Shown: positions 49,566 to 59,424, counted from the first letter of the stretch. The stretch is DNA of 64,000 nucleotides from Telluria antibiotica (GCF_011682055.1 NZ_JAAQOM010000005.1:62001-126000); one strand, 5' to 3'. Translations and numbers: made by a program. Notes: generated by a model from the letters alone, not told the origin.

Positions 49566-51689
49566 ATGGCGGGGCAAATTAACCCTAATCTCTTGCTGGC
49601 GGTGCCTCTGGCGCCGCTCGCGGGCTCGGCGATCGCCGGCCTGCTCGGCACCAAGTTCTTCGGCAACGTCGTCGGCCGGGTCGTGTCGCACTCGGCGACC
49701 ATCCTGGGCGTCTTCATTGCCATGGTCATCTCGATCATGACGCTGAACGACGTCATCGGCGGTGCGACGTACAACGGCGACGTCTACACCTGGATGACGA
49801 TCGGCACCATGAAGATGACGGTCGGCTTCAAGATCGACGCGCTGTCCGCGATGATGATGTGCGTCGTCACGTCCGTCTCGCTGATGGTCCACATCTACAC
49901 GATCGGCTACATGGCGGAAGACGACGGCTACAACCGCTTCTTCTCGTACATCTCGCTGTTCACCTTCTCGATGCTGATGCTGGTCATGTCCAACAACTTC
50001 CTGCAGCTGTTCTTCGGCTGGGAAGCGGTGGGCCTGGTCTCGTACCTGCTGATCGGCTTCTGGTACACGCGTCCGACCGCGATCTTCGCGAACATGAAGG
50101 CGTTCCTCGTGAACCGCGTCGGCGACTTCGGCTTCATCCTCGGCATCGGCCTGCTGCTGGCCGCCACCGGCACGATGAACTACGACGAGACGTTCGCCAA
50201 GTCGACGCAACTGGCCGCGATGCACGTGCCCGGCCTCGGCTGGCCGCTGCTGACGGCTGCCTGCATCTGCCTGTTCATCGGCGCGATGGGCAAGTCGGCG
50301 CAGTTCCCGCTGCACGTCTGGCTGCCTGACTCGATGGAAGGCCCGACCCCGATCTCGGCACTGATCCACGCCGCGACGATGGTTACCGCCGGCATCTTCA
50401 TGGTGACCCGCATGTCGCCGCTGTTCGAACTGTCGGACACGGCACTGTCGTTCGTCGTCGTCATCGGCTCGATCACCGCGCTGTTCATGGGCTTCCTGGG
50501 CATCATCCAGAACGACATCAAGCGCGTCGTCGCGTACTCCACGCTGTCGCAGCTAGGCTATATGACGGTCGCGCTGGGCGTGTCGGCGTACAACGTCGCC
50601 GTGTTCCACCTGATGACGCACGCGTTCTTCAAGGCGCTGCTTTTCCTCGGTGCCGGTTCCGTCATCATCGGCATGCACCACGACCAGGACATGCGCAACA
50701 TGGGCGGCCTGCGCAAGTACATGCCGATCACGTGGATCACGTCGCTGGTGGGTTCGCTGGCGCTGATCGGTACGCCGTTCTTCGCCGGCTTCTACTCGAA
50801 GGATTCGATCATCGAAGCCGTCGCCGCGGCCCACCACGCTGGCATGGCCGGTGCGGGCTTCGCCTACGTCGCCGTCGTCGCCGGCGTGTTCGTCACGGCG
50901 TTCTACTCGTTCCGCATGTACTTCCTCGTGTTCCATGGTGAAGAACGTTTCGGCAAGGCCCATGCGCACGATCACCATCACGCGCATGATGACCACCACG
51001 CTGAACTCGGCGAAGGCAAGGACCCGACTGCATTGCACGAGGCCACTGCCCATCACGAAGAAGACGAGGACGACCACGGCCACCACGGCCTGGCCCCGGG
51101 CCAGAAGCCGCACGAGTCGCCGTGGGTGGTGACCCTGCCGCTGATCCTGCTGGCGATCCCGTCCGCCGTCATCGGCTTCTTCACGATCAAGCCGATGCTG
51201 TTCGGCGACTTCTTCAAGAACGTCATCTACGTCAGCGCCGAGCGTCACCCGGCGATGGAAGAACTGGCACACGAGTTCCACGACGCCGCCACGATGGGCG
51301 TGCACGCGTTCACGTCGCTGCCGTTCTGGCTCGCCCTGGGCGGCGTCGTTGCCGCGTTCTACTGCTACATGATCAATCCGCGCGTGCCGGCCGCCTTCTA
51401 CAAGGCGCTGCGTCCGATCCACACGCTGCTGGACAACAAGTACTACATGGACAAGTTCAACGAAGTCGTGTTCGCCGGCGGTGCCCGCCTGCTGGGCAAG
51501 GGCCTGTGGCAAGTGGGCGACCGTGCGCTGATCGACGGTCTCGTCGTCAACGGTTCCGCGAAGGTCGTGGGCTGGTTCTCGACCATCGTCCGTACGTTCC
51601 AGACTGGTTACATCTACCACTATGCGTTCGTGATGATCCTGGGCGTGCTGGGTACGCTGCTGTACTTCTTCCCGTTCTGGCACGCTTAA
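49566..51689 (+). CDS. nuoL: NADH-quinone oxidoreductase subunit L
   Basis: 707 residues, about 16 membrane helices including the long lateral helix at the C-terminus; antiporter-like proton pump. Key sequences: LFFGWEAVGLVSYLLIGFWY with the conserved Glu, FPLHVWLPDSMEGPTPISAL with the pumping Lys region upstream (GAMGKSAQ), and HLMTHAFFKALLFLGAGSVI. Residues about 459-515 are an insertion rich in His, Asp and Glu (AHAHDHHHAHDDHHAE, then HHEEDEDDHGHHG), on the cytoplasmic or periplasmic side between helices. Confidence 0.97.
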   Translation: MAGQINPNLLLAVPLAPLAGSAIAGLLGTKFFGNVVGRVVSHSATILGVFIAMVISIMTLNDVIGGATYNGDVYTWMTIGTMKMTVGFKIDALSAMMMCVVTSVSLMVHIYTIGYMAEDDGYNRFFSYISLFTFSMLMLVMSNNFLQLFFGWEAVGLVSYLLIGFWYTRPTAIFANMKAFLVNRVGDFGFILGIGLLLAATGTMNYDETFAKSTQLAAMHVPGLGWPLLTAACICLFIGAMGKSAQFPLHVWLPDSMEGPTPISALIHAATMVTAGIFMVTRMSPLFELSDTALSFVVVIGSITALFMGFLGIIQNDIKRVVAYSTLSQLGYMTVALGVSAYNVAVFHLMTHAFFKALLFLGAGSVIIGMHHDQDMRNMGGLRKYMPITWITSLVGSLALIGTPFFAGFYSKDSIIEAVAAAHHAGMAGAGFAYVAVVAGVFVTAFYSFRMYFLVFHGEERFGKAHAHDHHHAHDDHHAELGEGKDPTALHEATAHHEEDEDDHGHHGLAPGQKPHESPWVVTLPLILLAIPSAVIGFFTIKPMLFGDFFKNVIYVSAERHPAMEELAHEFHDAATMGVHAFTSLPFWLALGGVVAAFYCYMINPRVPAAFYKALRPIHTLLDNKYYMDKFNEVVFAGGARLLGKGLWQVGDRALIDGLVVNGSAKVVGWFSTIVRTFQTGYIYHYAFVMILGVLGTLLYFFPFWHA

Positions 51690-51705
51690 AAGAGAGAAAA
51701 ACAAG

Positions 51706-53232
51706 ATGCAGTCTACGATTTCTACCTTTCCTCCTTACCTGAGCCTGTCGGTCTGGGTGCCGATCCTGTGCGGCATCATCATCCTGGCCGTCGGGCGCGA
51801 CAGCCGCGCGGGCTTCACCCGGCTGCTGGCGCTGGCGGGTTCGATCATCAGCTTCCTGCCGACGATCCCGCTGATGACGCAGTTCAGCAACACGGCCCAC
51901 GGCCCGCAGTTCGTGGAGAAGGCCGCCTGGATCTCGCGCTTCAACATCCAGTACTACCTCGGCATCGACGGTCTGAGCCTCTGGTTCGTGCCGCTGACGG
52001 CGTTCATCACGATCATCGTCGTGATCTCCGCGTGGCAAGTGATTGAGGAACGCGTCGCCCAGTACATGGGTTCGTTCCTGCTGCTGTCGGGCCTGATGAT
52101 CGGCGTGTTCGTCGCGCTGGACGGCCTGCTGTTCTACTTCTTCTTCGAAGCGACGCTGATCCCGATGTTCATCATCATCGGCGTGTTCGGCGGCCCGAAT
52201 CGCGTGTACGCGGCATTCAAGTTCTTCCTGTACACGTTCATGGGCTCGCTGCTGACGCTGATCGCGATCATCTACCTGTACAACAAATCGAACGGCAGCT
52301 TCGACATCCTCGCATGGCACAACCTGCCGCTGACGATGAAGGAACAGGTCCTGATCTTCGTCGCGTTCCTGATGGCCTTCGCCGTCAAGGTGCCGATGTG
52401 GCCGGTGCACACGTGGCTGCCGGACGCCCACGTGGAAGCGCCGACCGGTGGTTCCGTCGTGCTGGCCGCGATCATGCTGAAGCTGGGCGGCTACGGTTTC
52501 CTCCGGTTCTCGCTGCCGATCGCGCCTGACGCTAGCCACTACCTGGCGCCGCTGATCATCGTGCTTTCCTTGATTGCCGTCATCTACATCGGTCTCGTCG
52601 CCATGGTCCAGACCGACATGAAGAAACTGGTCGCATATTCGTCGATCGCCCACATGGGCTTCGTCACGCTGGGCTTCTTCATCTTCAACACGATCGGCGT
52701 GCAGGGCGGCATCGTGCAGATGATCTCGCACGGCTTCGTCTCCGGCGCCATGTTCCTGTGCATCGGCGTGCTGTACGACCGCCTGCACTCGCGCCAGATC
52801 GCCGACTACGGTGGCGTCGTCAACGTGATGCCGAAGTTCGCCGCGTTCTCCGTGCTGTTCGCGATGGCCAACTGCGGCCTGCCGGCGACGTCGGGCTTCG
52901 TGGGCGAATTCATGGTCATCCTGGGCGCCGTGCAGTTCAACTTCTGGACGGGCCTCTTGGCCGCCACCGCCCTGATCCTGGGCGCGGCGTACTCGCTGTG
53001 GATGGTCAAGCGCGTCGTGTTCGGCAAGATCGGCAACAAGCACGTCGCCGAGCTCGTCGACCTGAACGGCCGCGAGTTCTTCATGCTGGGCGTGCTCGCC
53101 CTGCTGACGATCTACATGGGCCTGTATCCGGCGCCGTTCACCGACACGATGCAAGTGTCCGTCGCGGACCTGCTGCAGCACGTGTCGGTCAGCAAGCTGC
53201 CGCAGGCAGTCGCTGCTGTCGCCGCGCACTGA
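51706..53232 (+). CDS. nuoM: NADH-quinone oxidoreductase subunit M
   Basis: 508 residues, 14 membrane helices, second antiporter-like pump. YYLGIDGLSLWFVPLTAFIT (80-99) and FYFFFEATLIPMFIIIGVFG with the conserved Glu are present. So are VKVPMWPVHTWLPDAHVEAP, with the pumping Lys, and YSSIAHMGFVTLGFF. It lies 16 bases after nuoL with an AGAGAGAAA ribosome site. Confidence 0.97.
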   Translation: MQSTISTFPPYLSLSVWVPILCGIIILAVGRDSRAGFTRLLALAGSIISFLPTIPLMTQFSNTAHGPQFVEKAAWISRFNIQYYLGIDGLSLWFVPLTAFITIIVVISAWQVIEERVAQYMGSFLLLSGLMIGVFVALDGLLFYFFFEATLIPMFIIIGVFGGPNRVYAAFKFFLYTFMGSLLTLIAIIYLYNKSNGSFDILAWHNLPLTMKEQVLIFVAFLMAFAVKVPMWPVHTWLPDAHVEAPTGGSVVLAAIMLKLGGYGFLRFSLPIAPDASHYLAPLIIVLSLIAVIYIGLVAMVQTDMKKLVAYSSIAHMGFVTLGFFIFNTIGVQGGIVQMISHGFVSGAMFLCIGVLYDRLHSRQIADYGGVVNVMPKFAAFSVLFAMANCGLPATSGFVGEFMVILGAVQFNFWTGLLAATALILGAAYSLWMVKRVVFGKIGNKHVAELVDLNGREFFMLGVLALLTIYMGLYPAPFTDTMQVSVADLLQHVSVSKLPQAVAAVAAH

Positions 53233-53255
53233 GACGATAGGGCATCAACAACGAT

Positions 53256-54782
53256 ATGAATCCGATGATTAACACCCAAGCCGTGCTGGCCGCCAACAAC
53301 CTGGGGCCGGTCTCTGCAGAAATCTTCCTGGTCATCGCGTCCTGCGCCATCCTTCTGATCGACATGTTCCAGAAGGAAGGCAAGCGTACGCTGACCTACG
53401 CACTGTCGCTGCTCACCCTGGTGGGCTGCGCCGTGATCACCTACGCCGACTTCAAGGCCGGCACGACGACCTACACGTTCTACAACATGTTCGTGTCGGA
53501 CCCGATGGCGAACCTGCTCAAGCTGTTCACCTACCTGGCCGTGGGCGTCACGCTCGTGTACTCGCGCCAGTACACGGGTGAGCGCGGCATGATGTCCGGC
53601 AACATGGGCGGCGAGTTCTACGTGCTCGCGCTGTTCACGATGCTGGGCCAGATGATCATGATCTCTGGTAACAACATGCTGCCGATCTACCTGGGCCTGG
53701 AACTGATGTCGCTGTCGCTGTACGCGCTGGTGGCGATGCGCCGCGACCACGCGATCTCGACCGAAGCCGCGATGAAATACTTCATCCTCGGTTCGCTGGC
53801 ATCGGGCTTCATGCTGTACGGTATCTCGATGATCTACGGCGCCACCGGTTCGCTGGACATCACGACGATCGCCAAGCTGGTGTCGAGCAACGCCGCCAAC
53901 CACACGATCCTCGTGTTCGGCCTCGTGTTCGTCGTGGCCGGCATGGCATTCAAGCTGGGCGCCGTGCCGTTCCACATGTGGGTCCCGGACGTGTACCAGG
54001 GTTCGCCGACCGCCGTCACCTTGCTGCTGGGCGCCGCGCCGAAGCTGGCATCGTTCGCGATGATGATCCGCATCCTCGTCGAAGGCCTGCTGCCGCTGGC
54101 GATCGACTGGCAGCAGATGCTGCTGGCGCTGGCCGTGCTGTCGCTGCTGGTCGGTAACCTGACCGCGATCGCGCAGACGAACCTGAAGCGCATGCTGGCG
54201 TACTCGACCATCGCACAGCTGGGCTTCGTCCTGCTGGGCATGATGGCCGGCGTCGTCGGCTCGCGCGATGCCGCGAACGCCGCGAACATCGCCACCGCGT
54301 ACAGCGCGTCGATGTACTACACGATCACCTACGTGCTGACCACGCTGGGCAGCTTCGGCACCATCATGCTGCTGGCCCGCTCGGGCCACGAAGCGGAACA
54401 ATTGGCCGATTTCAAGGGCCTCGCGAAGCGCAGCCCGTGGTACGCGCTCGTGATGACCGCGCTGATGTTCTCGCTGGCCGGCGTGCCGCCGATGATGGGC
54501 TTCATGGCCAAGTGGGCCGTGCTGGACGCCGTCGTCGGCTCCGGCCACCTGCCGCTGGCGATCATCGCCGTCGCCGCGTCGCTGGTGGGTGCGTTCTACT
54601 ACCTGCGCGTCGTGAAGGTCATGTGGTTCGATGACGCGGTCGACGCGTCGCCGATCGCGACCCCGCTCGACATGCGCGTCGTGCTGTCGCTGAACGGCAT
54701 CCTCGTCGTGATCCTGGGCGTGCTGCCGGGCCCGCTGCTGGCGGCTTGCCTGTCGGCGATGACCCTCACCTTGAAGTCGTAA
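53256..54782 (+). CDS. nuoN: NADH-quinone oxidoreductase subunit N
   Basis: 508 residues, third antiporter-like pump with about 14 membrane helices. The family motifs LPIYLGLELMSLSLYALVAM (with the conserved Glu), GMAFKLGAVPFHMWVPDVYQ with Lys, GSPTAVTLLLGAAPKLASF and MLAYSTIAQLGFVLLGMMA are all present. Start MNPMINTQAVLAANNLGPVS preceded by a weak ribosome site. It ends the core nuo operon; DUF2818 follows after 7 bases. Confidence 0.97.
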   Translation: MNPMINTQAVLAANNLGPVSAEIFLVIASCAILLIDMFQKEGKRTLTYALSLLTLVGCAVITYADFKAGTTTYTFYNMFVSDPMANLLKLFTYLAVGVTLVYSRQYTGERGMMSGNMGGEFYVLALFTMLGQMIMISGNNMLPIYLGLELMSLSLYALVAMRRDHAISTEAAMKYFILGSLASGFMLYGISMIYGATGSLDITTIAKLVSSNAANHTILVFGLVFVVAGMAFKLGAVPFHMWVPDVYQGSPTAVTLLLGAAPKLASFAMMIRILVEGLLPLAIDWQQMLLALAVLSLLVGNLTAIAQTNLKRMLAYSTIAQLGFVLLGMMAGVVGSRDAANAANIATAYSASMYYTITYVLTTLGSFGTIMLLARSGHEAEQLADFKGLAKRSPWYALVMTALMFSLAGVPPMMGFMAKWAVLDAVVGSGHLPLAIIAVAASLVGAFYYLRVVKVMWFDDAVDASPIATPLDMRVVLSLNGILVVILGVLPGPLLAACLSAMTLTLKS

Positions 54783-54789
54783 GGCCTCG

Positions 54790-55110
54790 GTGGACGTTTC
54801 CCTGGCCAGCTGGTTGGTGATCGCGGTTGCATTCGCGTTCGCCAACCTGCCGTTCGTCAACGAGAACGTGCTCGGCTTCATTCCCGTGGAGCCGGCACGC
54901 AACGGCAAGCACGCGAAATACTTCGCCGTGCGCCTGCTCGAGCTGATTGTCTTATACTTCGTCGTCGGCGCGCTGGCCCACGCCCTCGAGTCCCGCATCG
55001 GTAACGCGTTTCCCCAGACCTGGGAGTTCTACGCGATCACCGCCTGTCTGTTCCTCGTGCTGGCCTTCCCAGGTTTCGTTCTGAGATATCTGCGCAAGCG
55101 CCACGGCTGA
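54790..55110 (+). CDS. DUF2818 membrane protein at the end of the nuo operon
   Basis: 106 residues, three hydrophobic helices (about 5-22, 46-66, 80-98). Sequence FANLPFVNENVLGFIP (17-32) and the basic C-terminus LRYLRKRHG are features of DUF2818, a small family I know as the gene that follows nuoN in Betaproteobacteria. It starts with GTG, 7 bases after the nuoN stop, and is probably translated from the same transcript. A role as a complex I assembly or accessory subunit is plausible but unproven. Confidence 0.88.
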   Translation: MDVSLASWLVIAVAFAFANLPFVNENVLGFIPVEPARNGKHAKYFAVRLLELIVLYFVVGALAHALESRIGNAFPQTWEFYAITACLFLVLAFPGFVLRYLRKRHG

Positions 55111-55158
55111 GTACCGGCGTCCATGGCGCCGGTGCATCGACTAACCACCGGAGTCTCC

Positions 55159-55716
55159 ATGGACGAACATCTCAAAGAAACGCGTGTCGACGGCCAGATG
55201 GTCTATGACGGCCGCTTCCTCAAAGTCTCCTGCGACCGCGTGACGCTCCCAAACGGCAAGATCACGCACCGCGAATTCATCCGCCATCCCGGCGCCGTCA
55301 CGATCCTTCCGCTGCTCGACGACGGCCGCGTGCTGCTCGTACGCCAGTTCCGCTATCCGAACGACCAGGTCTTCATCGAATTCCCGGCCGGGAAGATCGA
55401 TCCGGGCGAAGAGGCGCTCACGTGCGCCAAGCGCGAACTGCAGGAAGAGACGGGCTATACGGCCACGGACTGGCACTTCGTCTGCAAGATCCACAATGCC
55501 ATTGCCTACTCCGACGAGCACCTCGACCTGTACCTCGCGCGCGGGCTGACGGCCGGCGAAGCGACGCTGGACGACGGCGAATTCCTAGAGCCGTTCACGA
55601 CGACGCTTCCCGAGCTGCTCGACATGGTCAAGCGGGGCGAGGTCACGGACGTGAAGACCGTCATCGGCGCATTCTGGCTCGAAAAGTTCGCCGCCGGCAC
55701 CTGGAAGCCCGAGTAA
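55159..55716 (+). CDS. Nudix hydrolase, ADP-ribose pyrophosphatase type
   Basis: 185 residues. The Nudix box is complete: GKIDPGEEALTCAKRELQEE then TGY (about residues 78-100), matching Gx5Ex7REUxEExGU. A preceding VRQFRYP (about 61-67) and the C-terminal EFLEPFTTTLPELLDMVKRG place it with NudF-like ADP-sugar pyrophosphatases, though the exact substrate cannot be read. ATG 55159 follows ACCGGAG (55147-55153), preferred to an upstream in-frame ATG at 55123. The next gene starts immediately after the stop. Confidence 0.88.
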   Translation: MDEHLKETRVDGQMVYDGRFLKVSCDRVTLPNGKITHREFIRHPGAVTILPLLDDGRVLLVRQFRYPNDQVFIEFPAGKIDPGEEALTCAKRELQEETGYTATDWHFVCKIHNAIAYSDEHLDLYLARGLTAGEATLDDGEFLEPFTTTLPELLDMVKRGEVTDVKTVIGAFWLEKFAAGTWKPE

Positions 55717-56424
55717 GTGGCCGCCGCGCGCGTCCGCGCCGTGATGTTCGGCCTGGCGCTCGCGGCCTGGGCGGGGCCGGCCGCCGCGCGCCCGGCGTTC
55801 GAGTCGCGCTGCATCGATGCGGGGCACGAGGCCGTCACGACGTTCGCCACGCGCGCGAGCGGCTGGAGGATCGACAACACGCTGTCGTACCGCGACCTGA
55901 CCCGGATGAAGCGGCCGGGCATACGCAACGGGTTCGTGCTGGGCCTCACGCGCACCGAGTCGCGCGTGGCGATCCAGGCCGACGGCACGTTGCTGCAATC
56001 GCCCGACGGCACGATGGAATGCGTGCTGCCGCGCATCGCCGTCACGTTGTATTACCAGCCCATCGTCGTGTACGTCAGCCGCGAATTCATGCCGGGCTCG
56101 TGCGCGTACGACGCGATACTTGCGCACGAAATGCGCCACCTCAAGTCCTACCTGGACTATCTGCCGAAAGTGGAAGAGCGCGTGCGAGCCCGGCTCGGCG
56201 GGCGCTTCGCGGGCCGACCGTTGTATGCGCGCGCCGGTGCATCGCGCTTGCTGCTCCAGCGCGACATCGACCGCAACTGGATGCCGTACATTAGGGGCGA
56301 GATGGGGCGCGTCGAACAAATGCAGGCCGCCATCGACAGTCCGCGGGAATACGCGCGTCTGAGCAAAGTTTGCCAAGGTGAGGTACAGTCTCTTATTGGA
56401 TCGACAAGACGTTCCCGATCGTAG
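55717..56424 (+). CDS. Secreted putative zinc-dependent protein with HExxH motif
   Basis: 235 residues from the GTG at 55717, adjacent to the Nudix stop and with GGAAG 9 bases upstream; an internal ATG at 55744 is the alternative. Residues 1-25 form a signal peptide ending AAARP. The only recognisable site is LAHEMRHLKSY, with His137-Glu138-x-x-His141, typical of zinc metallopeptidases. Three Cys outside the signal (near 32, 102, 129) may pair in the periplasm. It could belong to a DUF922-like family, but I am not sure. Confidence 0.65.
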   Translation: MAAARVRAVMFGLALAAWAGPAAARPAFESRCIDAGHEAVTTFATRASGWRIDNTLSYRDLTRMKRPGIRNGFVLGLTRTESRVAIQADGTLLQSPDGTMECVLPRIAVTLYYQPIVVYVSREFMPGSCAYDAILAHEMRHLKSYLDYLPKVEERVRARLGGRFAGRPLYARAGASRLLLQRDIDRNWMPYIRGEMGRVEQMQAAIDSPREYARLSKVCQGEVQSLIGSTRRSRS

Positions 56425-56436
56425 AAACAAAATACA

Positions 56437-57141
56437 ATGACCCAAGCTCCACGTTATTTCGCGCTGATTCCCGCCGCCGGCGTCGGCGCCCGGATGGGGG
56501 CCACGAGCCCCAAGCAATACCTCAAGATCGGCGGCAAGCCGATGCTCAGGCATACGCTCGACGCGTTCCTGTCCAGCGAACTCATCGCCCATACCTTCGT
56601 CGTCGTGAGCCCGGACGACCCCTATATCGACACGGTCGCGCCCAATCACGGCGTGACGATCCTGCGCTGCGGCGGCGCCAGCCGCATGGAGTCCGTGCGC
56701 AACGGTCTTGCCGTACTGGCCAGCACCTTGGCGCCGACGGACTGGGTGCTCGTGCACGACGCGGCGCGCCCTGGGCTCACGGCCGGGCTGATCGAAAAAC
56801 TCATCACGGGCACGGGCGACCATCCGGGCGGCGGCCTGCTGGCGCTGCCCGTCGTCGACACGGTCAAGCGCTGCATCGACGGTGAAGCGTGCGGGACGGT
56901 GCCGCGCAGCGGCCTGTGGCTCGCGCAGACGCCGCAGATGTTCCGCTACGCATTGCTGCGCGACGCGTTGGCGGCCGCGACCGACCCCGAATCGATTACC
57001 GATGATGCCAGTGCGGTTGAAGCCCTCGGTTTGAGCCCTAAATTGGTGGAAGGGCATCCCCGCAATCTCAAAGTGACGCTGCCGGACGATATCCGGATCG
57101 CCGAGATGTACCTGGCAGTGTCCCAACCTGAACTCGTATAA
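56437..57141 (+). CDS. ispD: 2-C-methyl-D-erythritol 4-phosphate cytidylyltransferase
   Basis: 234 residues. Third step of the MEP isoprenoid pathway: MEP plus CTP to CDP-ME. Nucleotide-binding [18 protein letters not shown] (12-29), catalytic Arg and Lys included. [18 protein letters not shown] (about 105-122) and [16 protein letters not shown] (155-170) are family blocks. The next gene is ispF, the usual pairing. Length standard. Confidence 0.96.
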   Translation: MTQAPRYFALIPAAGVGARMGATSPKQYLKIGGKPMLRHTLDAFLSSELIAHTFVVVSPDDPYIDTVAPNHGVTILRCGGASRMESVRNGLAVLASTLAPTDWVLVHDAARPGLTAGLIEKLITGTGDHPGGGLLALPVVDTVKRCIDGEACGTVPRSGLWLAQTPQMFRYALLRDALAAATDPESITDDASAVEALGLSPKLVEGHPRNLKVTLPDDIRIAEMYLAVSQPELV

Positions 57142-57149
57142 AGAACATC

Positions 57150-57662
57150 ATGGCTCTCGCATCGTACAACCCGACTCTGCCGTTCCGCATCGGCACCGGC
57201 TATGACTGCCACGCCCTCGTCGAGGGCCGCAAGCTGATCGTGGGCGGCGTCACCATCCCGCACCGGCTCGGCCTGCTCGGCCACTCCGACGCCGACGTGT
57301 TGCTGCACGCCGTCATCGACGCGCTGCTGGGCGCCGCCGGCCTGGGCGACATCGGCAAGCATTTCCCCGACACCGACCCCATGTTCGCCGGCGCCGACTC
57401 GCGCGTGCTGTTGCGCGAGGCCGCGAACCGCGTGCTCGGCACCGGCTACACGATCGGCAACGTGGATGCGACGATCATCGCCCAGCAGCCGAAGATGGCG
57501 CCGCACATCCCGCAGATGGTGTCGCGCATCGCCGAAGACCTTGGCGTGTCGCCGCAGCAGGTGAACATCAAGGCCAAGACGAACGAAAAGCTCGGTTTCC
57601 TCGGCCGCGAGGAAGGCATGGCGGCGCAGGCCACCGCCTTGCTGATCCGTGCCGCGGGCTGA
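57150..57662 (+). CDS. ispF: 2-C-methyl-D-erythritol 2,4-cyclodiphosphate synthase
   Basis: 170 residues. Cyclises CDP-ME 2-phosphate in the MEP pathway; trimer with a metal at each subunit interface. Metal ligands Asp and His in [13 protein letters not shown] (13-25) and His in [20 protein letters not shown]. The end [19 protein letters not shown] is conserved. Lies 8 bases after ispD. Confidence 0.96.
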   Translation: MALASYNPTLPFRIGTGYDCHALVEGRKLIVGGVTIPHRLGLLGHSDADVLLHAVIDALLGAAGLGDIGKHFPDTDPMFAGADSRVLLREAANRVLGTGYTIGNVDATIIAQQPKMAPHIPQMVSRIAEDLGVSPQQVNIKAKTNEKLGFLGREEGMAAQATALLIRAAG

Positions 57663-57668
57663 TCTGTT

Positions 57669-57765
57669 GTAGGGTGGGGCATTTCAAGCCGGGGGCTTGA
57701 AATGCGTGCCCAAGCGAACGCATGCGGACCGCGAACGTCCGCGTGGGCACGGGGTGCCCACCCTA
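57669..57765. repeat. Palindromic repeat with internal hairpin downstream of ispF
   Basis: Begins GTAGGGTGGGGC and ends GGTGCCCACCCTAC, so here the GTAG/CTAC ends point outward, the opposite of the copies at 141, 12080 and 14797. The first half carries a 12-bp perfect stem, GCATTTCAAGCC and its complement around GGG (57679-57705), not seen in other copies. The second half has GTGGGCACGGGGTGCCCAC. It separates ispF from the MFS gene. Confidence 0.82.
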
Positions 57766-57819
57766 CGCATTTATTCGAATGATGGCATCATGTCGGCTCC
57801 GCAATAGAACGGGGACGAC

Positions 57820-59034
57820 ATGACGACCACGACGACACGGCGCGCGGCCTGGGGCTTGATCCTGGCCGCCAGCGCCATCCTGATGATCACGATGGCCGCG
57901 CGCCTCACGACGGGGTTGTTCCTGTCGCCGCTGAACACGGCGACGGGGCTCGGCATCGCGTCGATCAGCTTCGCGATGGCCGTCGGCCAGTTCATGTGGG
58001 GCGCGTCGCAGCCGGTGTTCGGCGCCGTCGCCGACAAATACGGCTCCGTGCCCGTGATCGTGCTGGGTGCCGTGCTGCTGGCCGCGGGCCTCGCGGCGAC
58101 GCCGTTCGTCTCGACGCAGATGGGCCTGCTCGTCACCCTCGGCATCCTGTCGGCGAGCGGGGCGGGCGCGGGCAGCTTCTCGATCCTCATCGGCGCCACC
58201 GCGCAGCGCCTGCCGCCCGAGCGGCGCGCGTTCGCATCCGGCTTCATCAACGCGGGCGGCTCGTTCGGCCAGTTCGTGTTCGCGCCGCTCGTCCAGTTCC
58301 TCATCGCCACCGCCGGCTGGGCCACCGCGATGTTCGCGCTGGCCGCGACAACCTTGCTCACGATTCCGCTGTCCTGGCCCCTGCGCGGCAAGCCGCAGGC
58401 GCACGCGACGGTCGGCCACGGTGACCTCTCGCTCGGGCGCCAGGTGCGCGAAGCGATGCGCGACCGCAGCTACCTGTGCCTGCACGCGGGCTTCTTCACG
58501 TGCGGCTTCCACATCGCCTTCCTCGTCACGCACCTGCCGGGCGAAGTGGCGCTGTGCGGCCTGCCGGCGGGCGTCTCGGCCACGGCCCTGGGCCTCATCG
58601 GCCTCTTCAACATCGCCGGCTCGCTGACGGCGGGCGCGCTCGCGCAGCGCTACCGCATGAAGTGGCTGCTCGCGGTCACGTACGGCAGCCGCGCCGTCAT
58701 CATCGCCCTGTACCTGCTGGCGCCGAAGACGGCGTGGACGTTCTACCTGTTCGCAGCCGCCCTCGGCTTCTCGTGGCTCGCGACGGTGCCGCCGACGGCG
58801 GGCCTCGTCGGCAAGCTGTTCGGCACGCGCTACCTGGCCACCCTGTTCGGCCTGACGTTGCTGTCGCACCAGATCGGCGGCTTCTTCGGCGCGTGGCTGG
58901 GTGGACTCGCGTTCGTGCGCTTCGGCGACTATTCGTGGATGTGGTACGCGGACATCGCGCTCGCGCTGGCTGCAGCGCTCGTCAACCTGCCGATCCGCGA
59001 AGCCGTGCCGCACCGCGCGACGGCCGCGGCTTAA
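57820..59034 (+). CDS. Major facilitator superfamily transporter
   Basis: 404 residues with about 12 membrane helices in two bundles. The loop after helix 2 reads GAVADKYGSVP (68-78), a variant of the MFS G-x3-D-x-x-G motif. The central loop at about 190-210 is hydrophilic (LRGKPQAHATVGHGDLSLGR). Helices 7-12 include FNIAGSLTAGALAQRYRMKW and GLTLLSHQIGGFFGAWLGG, the latter typical of monocarboxylate/oxalate-type MFS. Substrate cannot be assigned. No regulator lies adjacent. Confidence 0.88.
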   Translation: MTTTTTRRAAWGLILAASAILMITMAARLTTGLFLSPLNTATGLGIASISFAMAVGQFMWGASQPVFGAVADKYGSVPVIVLGAVLLAAGLAATPFVSTQMGLLVTLGILSASGAGAGSFSILIGATAQRLPPERRAFASGFINAGGSFGQFVFAPLVQFLIATAGWATAMFALAATTLLTIPLSWPLRGKPQAHATVGHGDLSLGRQVREAMRDRSYLCLHAGFFTCGFHIAFLVTHLPGEVALCGLPAGVSATALGLIGLFNIAGSLTAGALAQRYRMKWLLAVTYGSRAVIIALYLLAPKTAWTFYLFAAALGFSWLATVPPTAGLVGKLFGTRYLATLFGLTLLSHQIGGFFGAWLGGLAFVRFGDYSWMWYADIALALAAALVNLPIREAVPHRATAAA

Positions 59035-59039
59035 AGCGC

Positions 59040-59348
59040 ATGGCGCGCGATCCGTGGGCCTACCGCGACGTGGCCGTCGAATCGGTGGCGGACCCGCGCA
59101 CGGGCCGGCTGCGCATCAAGCCGATGGCAGGGCAGGCGTACGCGACGTCGATGCGCGTGCAGTGCGCGCGCGGGTTGTCCGACCCCGACCGCTACCCGGC
59201 CGGTACGCGCTTCCTCATCCGTGCCAAGCTGACGGACCGCGCGGGCGGGCCGCCGTTCCTGTACGCGTGGCATGGCGACCCGGTGCGGGTGCTGACGCCA
59301 CGCGAAGTCCGCAGCTTCCTCGACGAATACCGCCGGCGGCGCATCTGA
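59040..59348 (+). CDS. Small hypothetical protein, possible stop-coupled partner of MFS gene
   Basis: 102 residues, starting 5 bases after the MFS stop. Soluble, basic (pI clearly above 9 from the Arg count) and without signal peptide. It reads MARDPWAYRDVAVESVADP and has a KPMAGQAYATSMRVQCARGL core and a C-terminal VLTPREVRSFLDEYRRRRI. One cysteine. I do not recognise a family. Codon use is like that of the neighbours, supporting a real gene. Its function is not evident. Confidence 0.6.
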   Translation: MARDPWAYRDVAVESVADPRTGRLRIKPMAGQAYATSMRVQCARGLSDPDRYPAGTRFLIRAKLTDRAGGPPFLYAWHGDPVRVLTPREVRSFLDEYRRRRI

Positions 59349-59424
59349 GCAGCGCGCACGGACCCGACGGAAAATCGTTACACTCAGGTCTCCGCAAGAC
59401 CTCTTCACGACCGAAAGGACCGTC

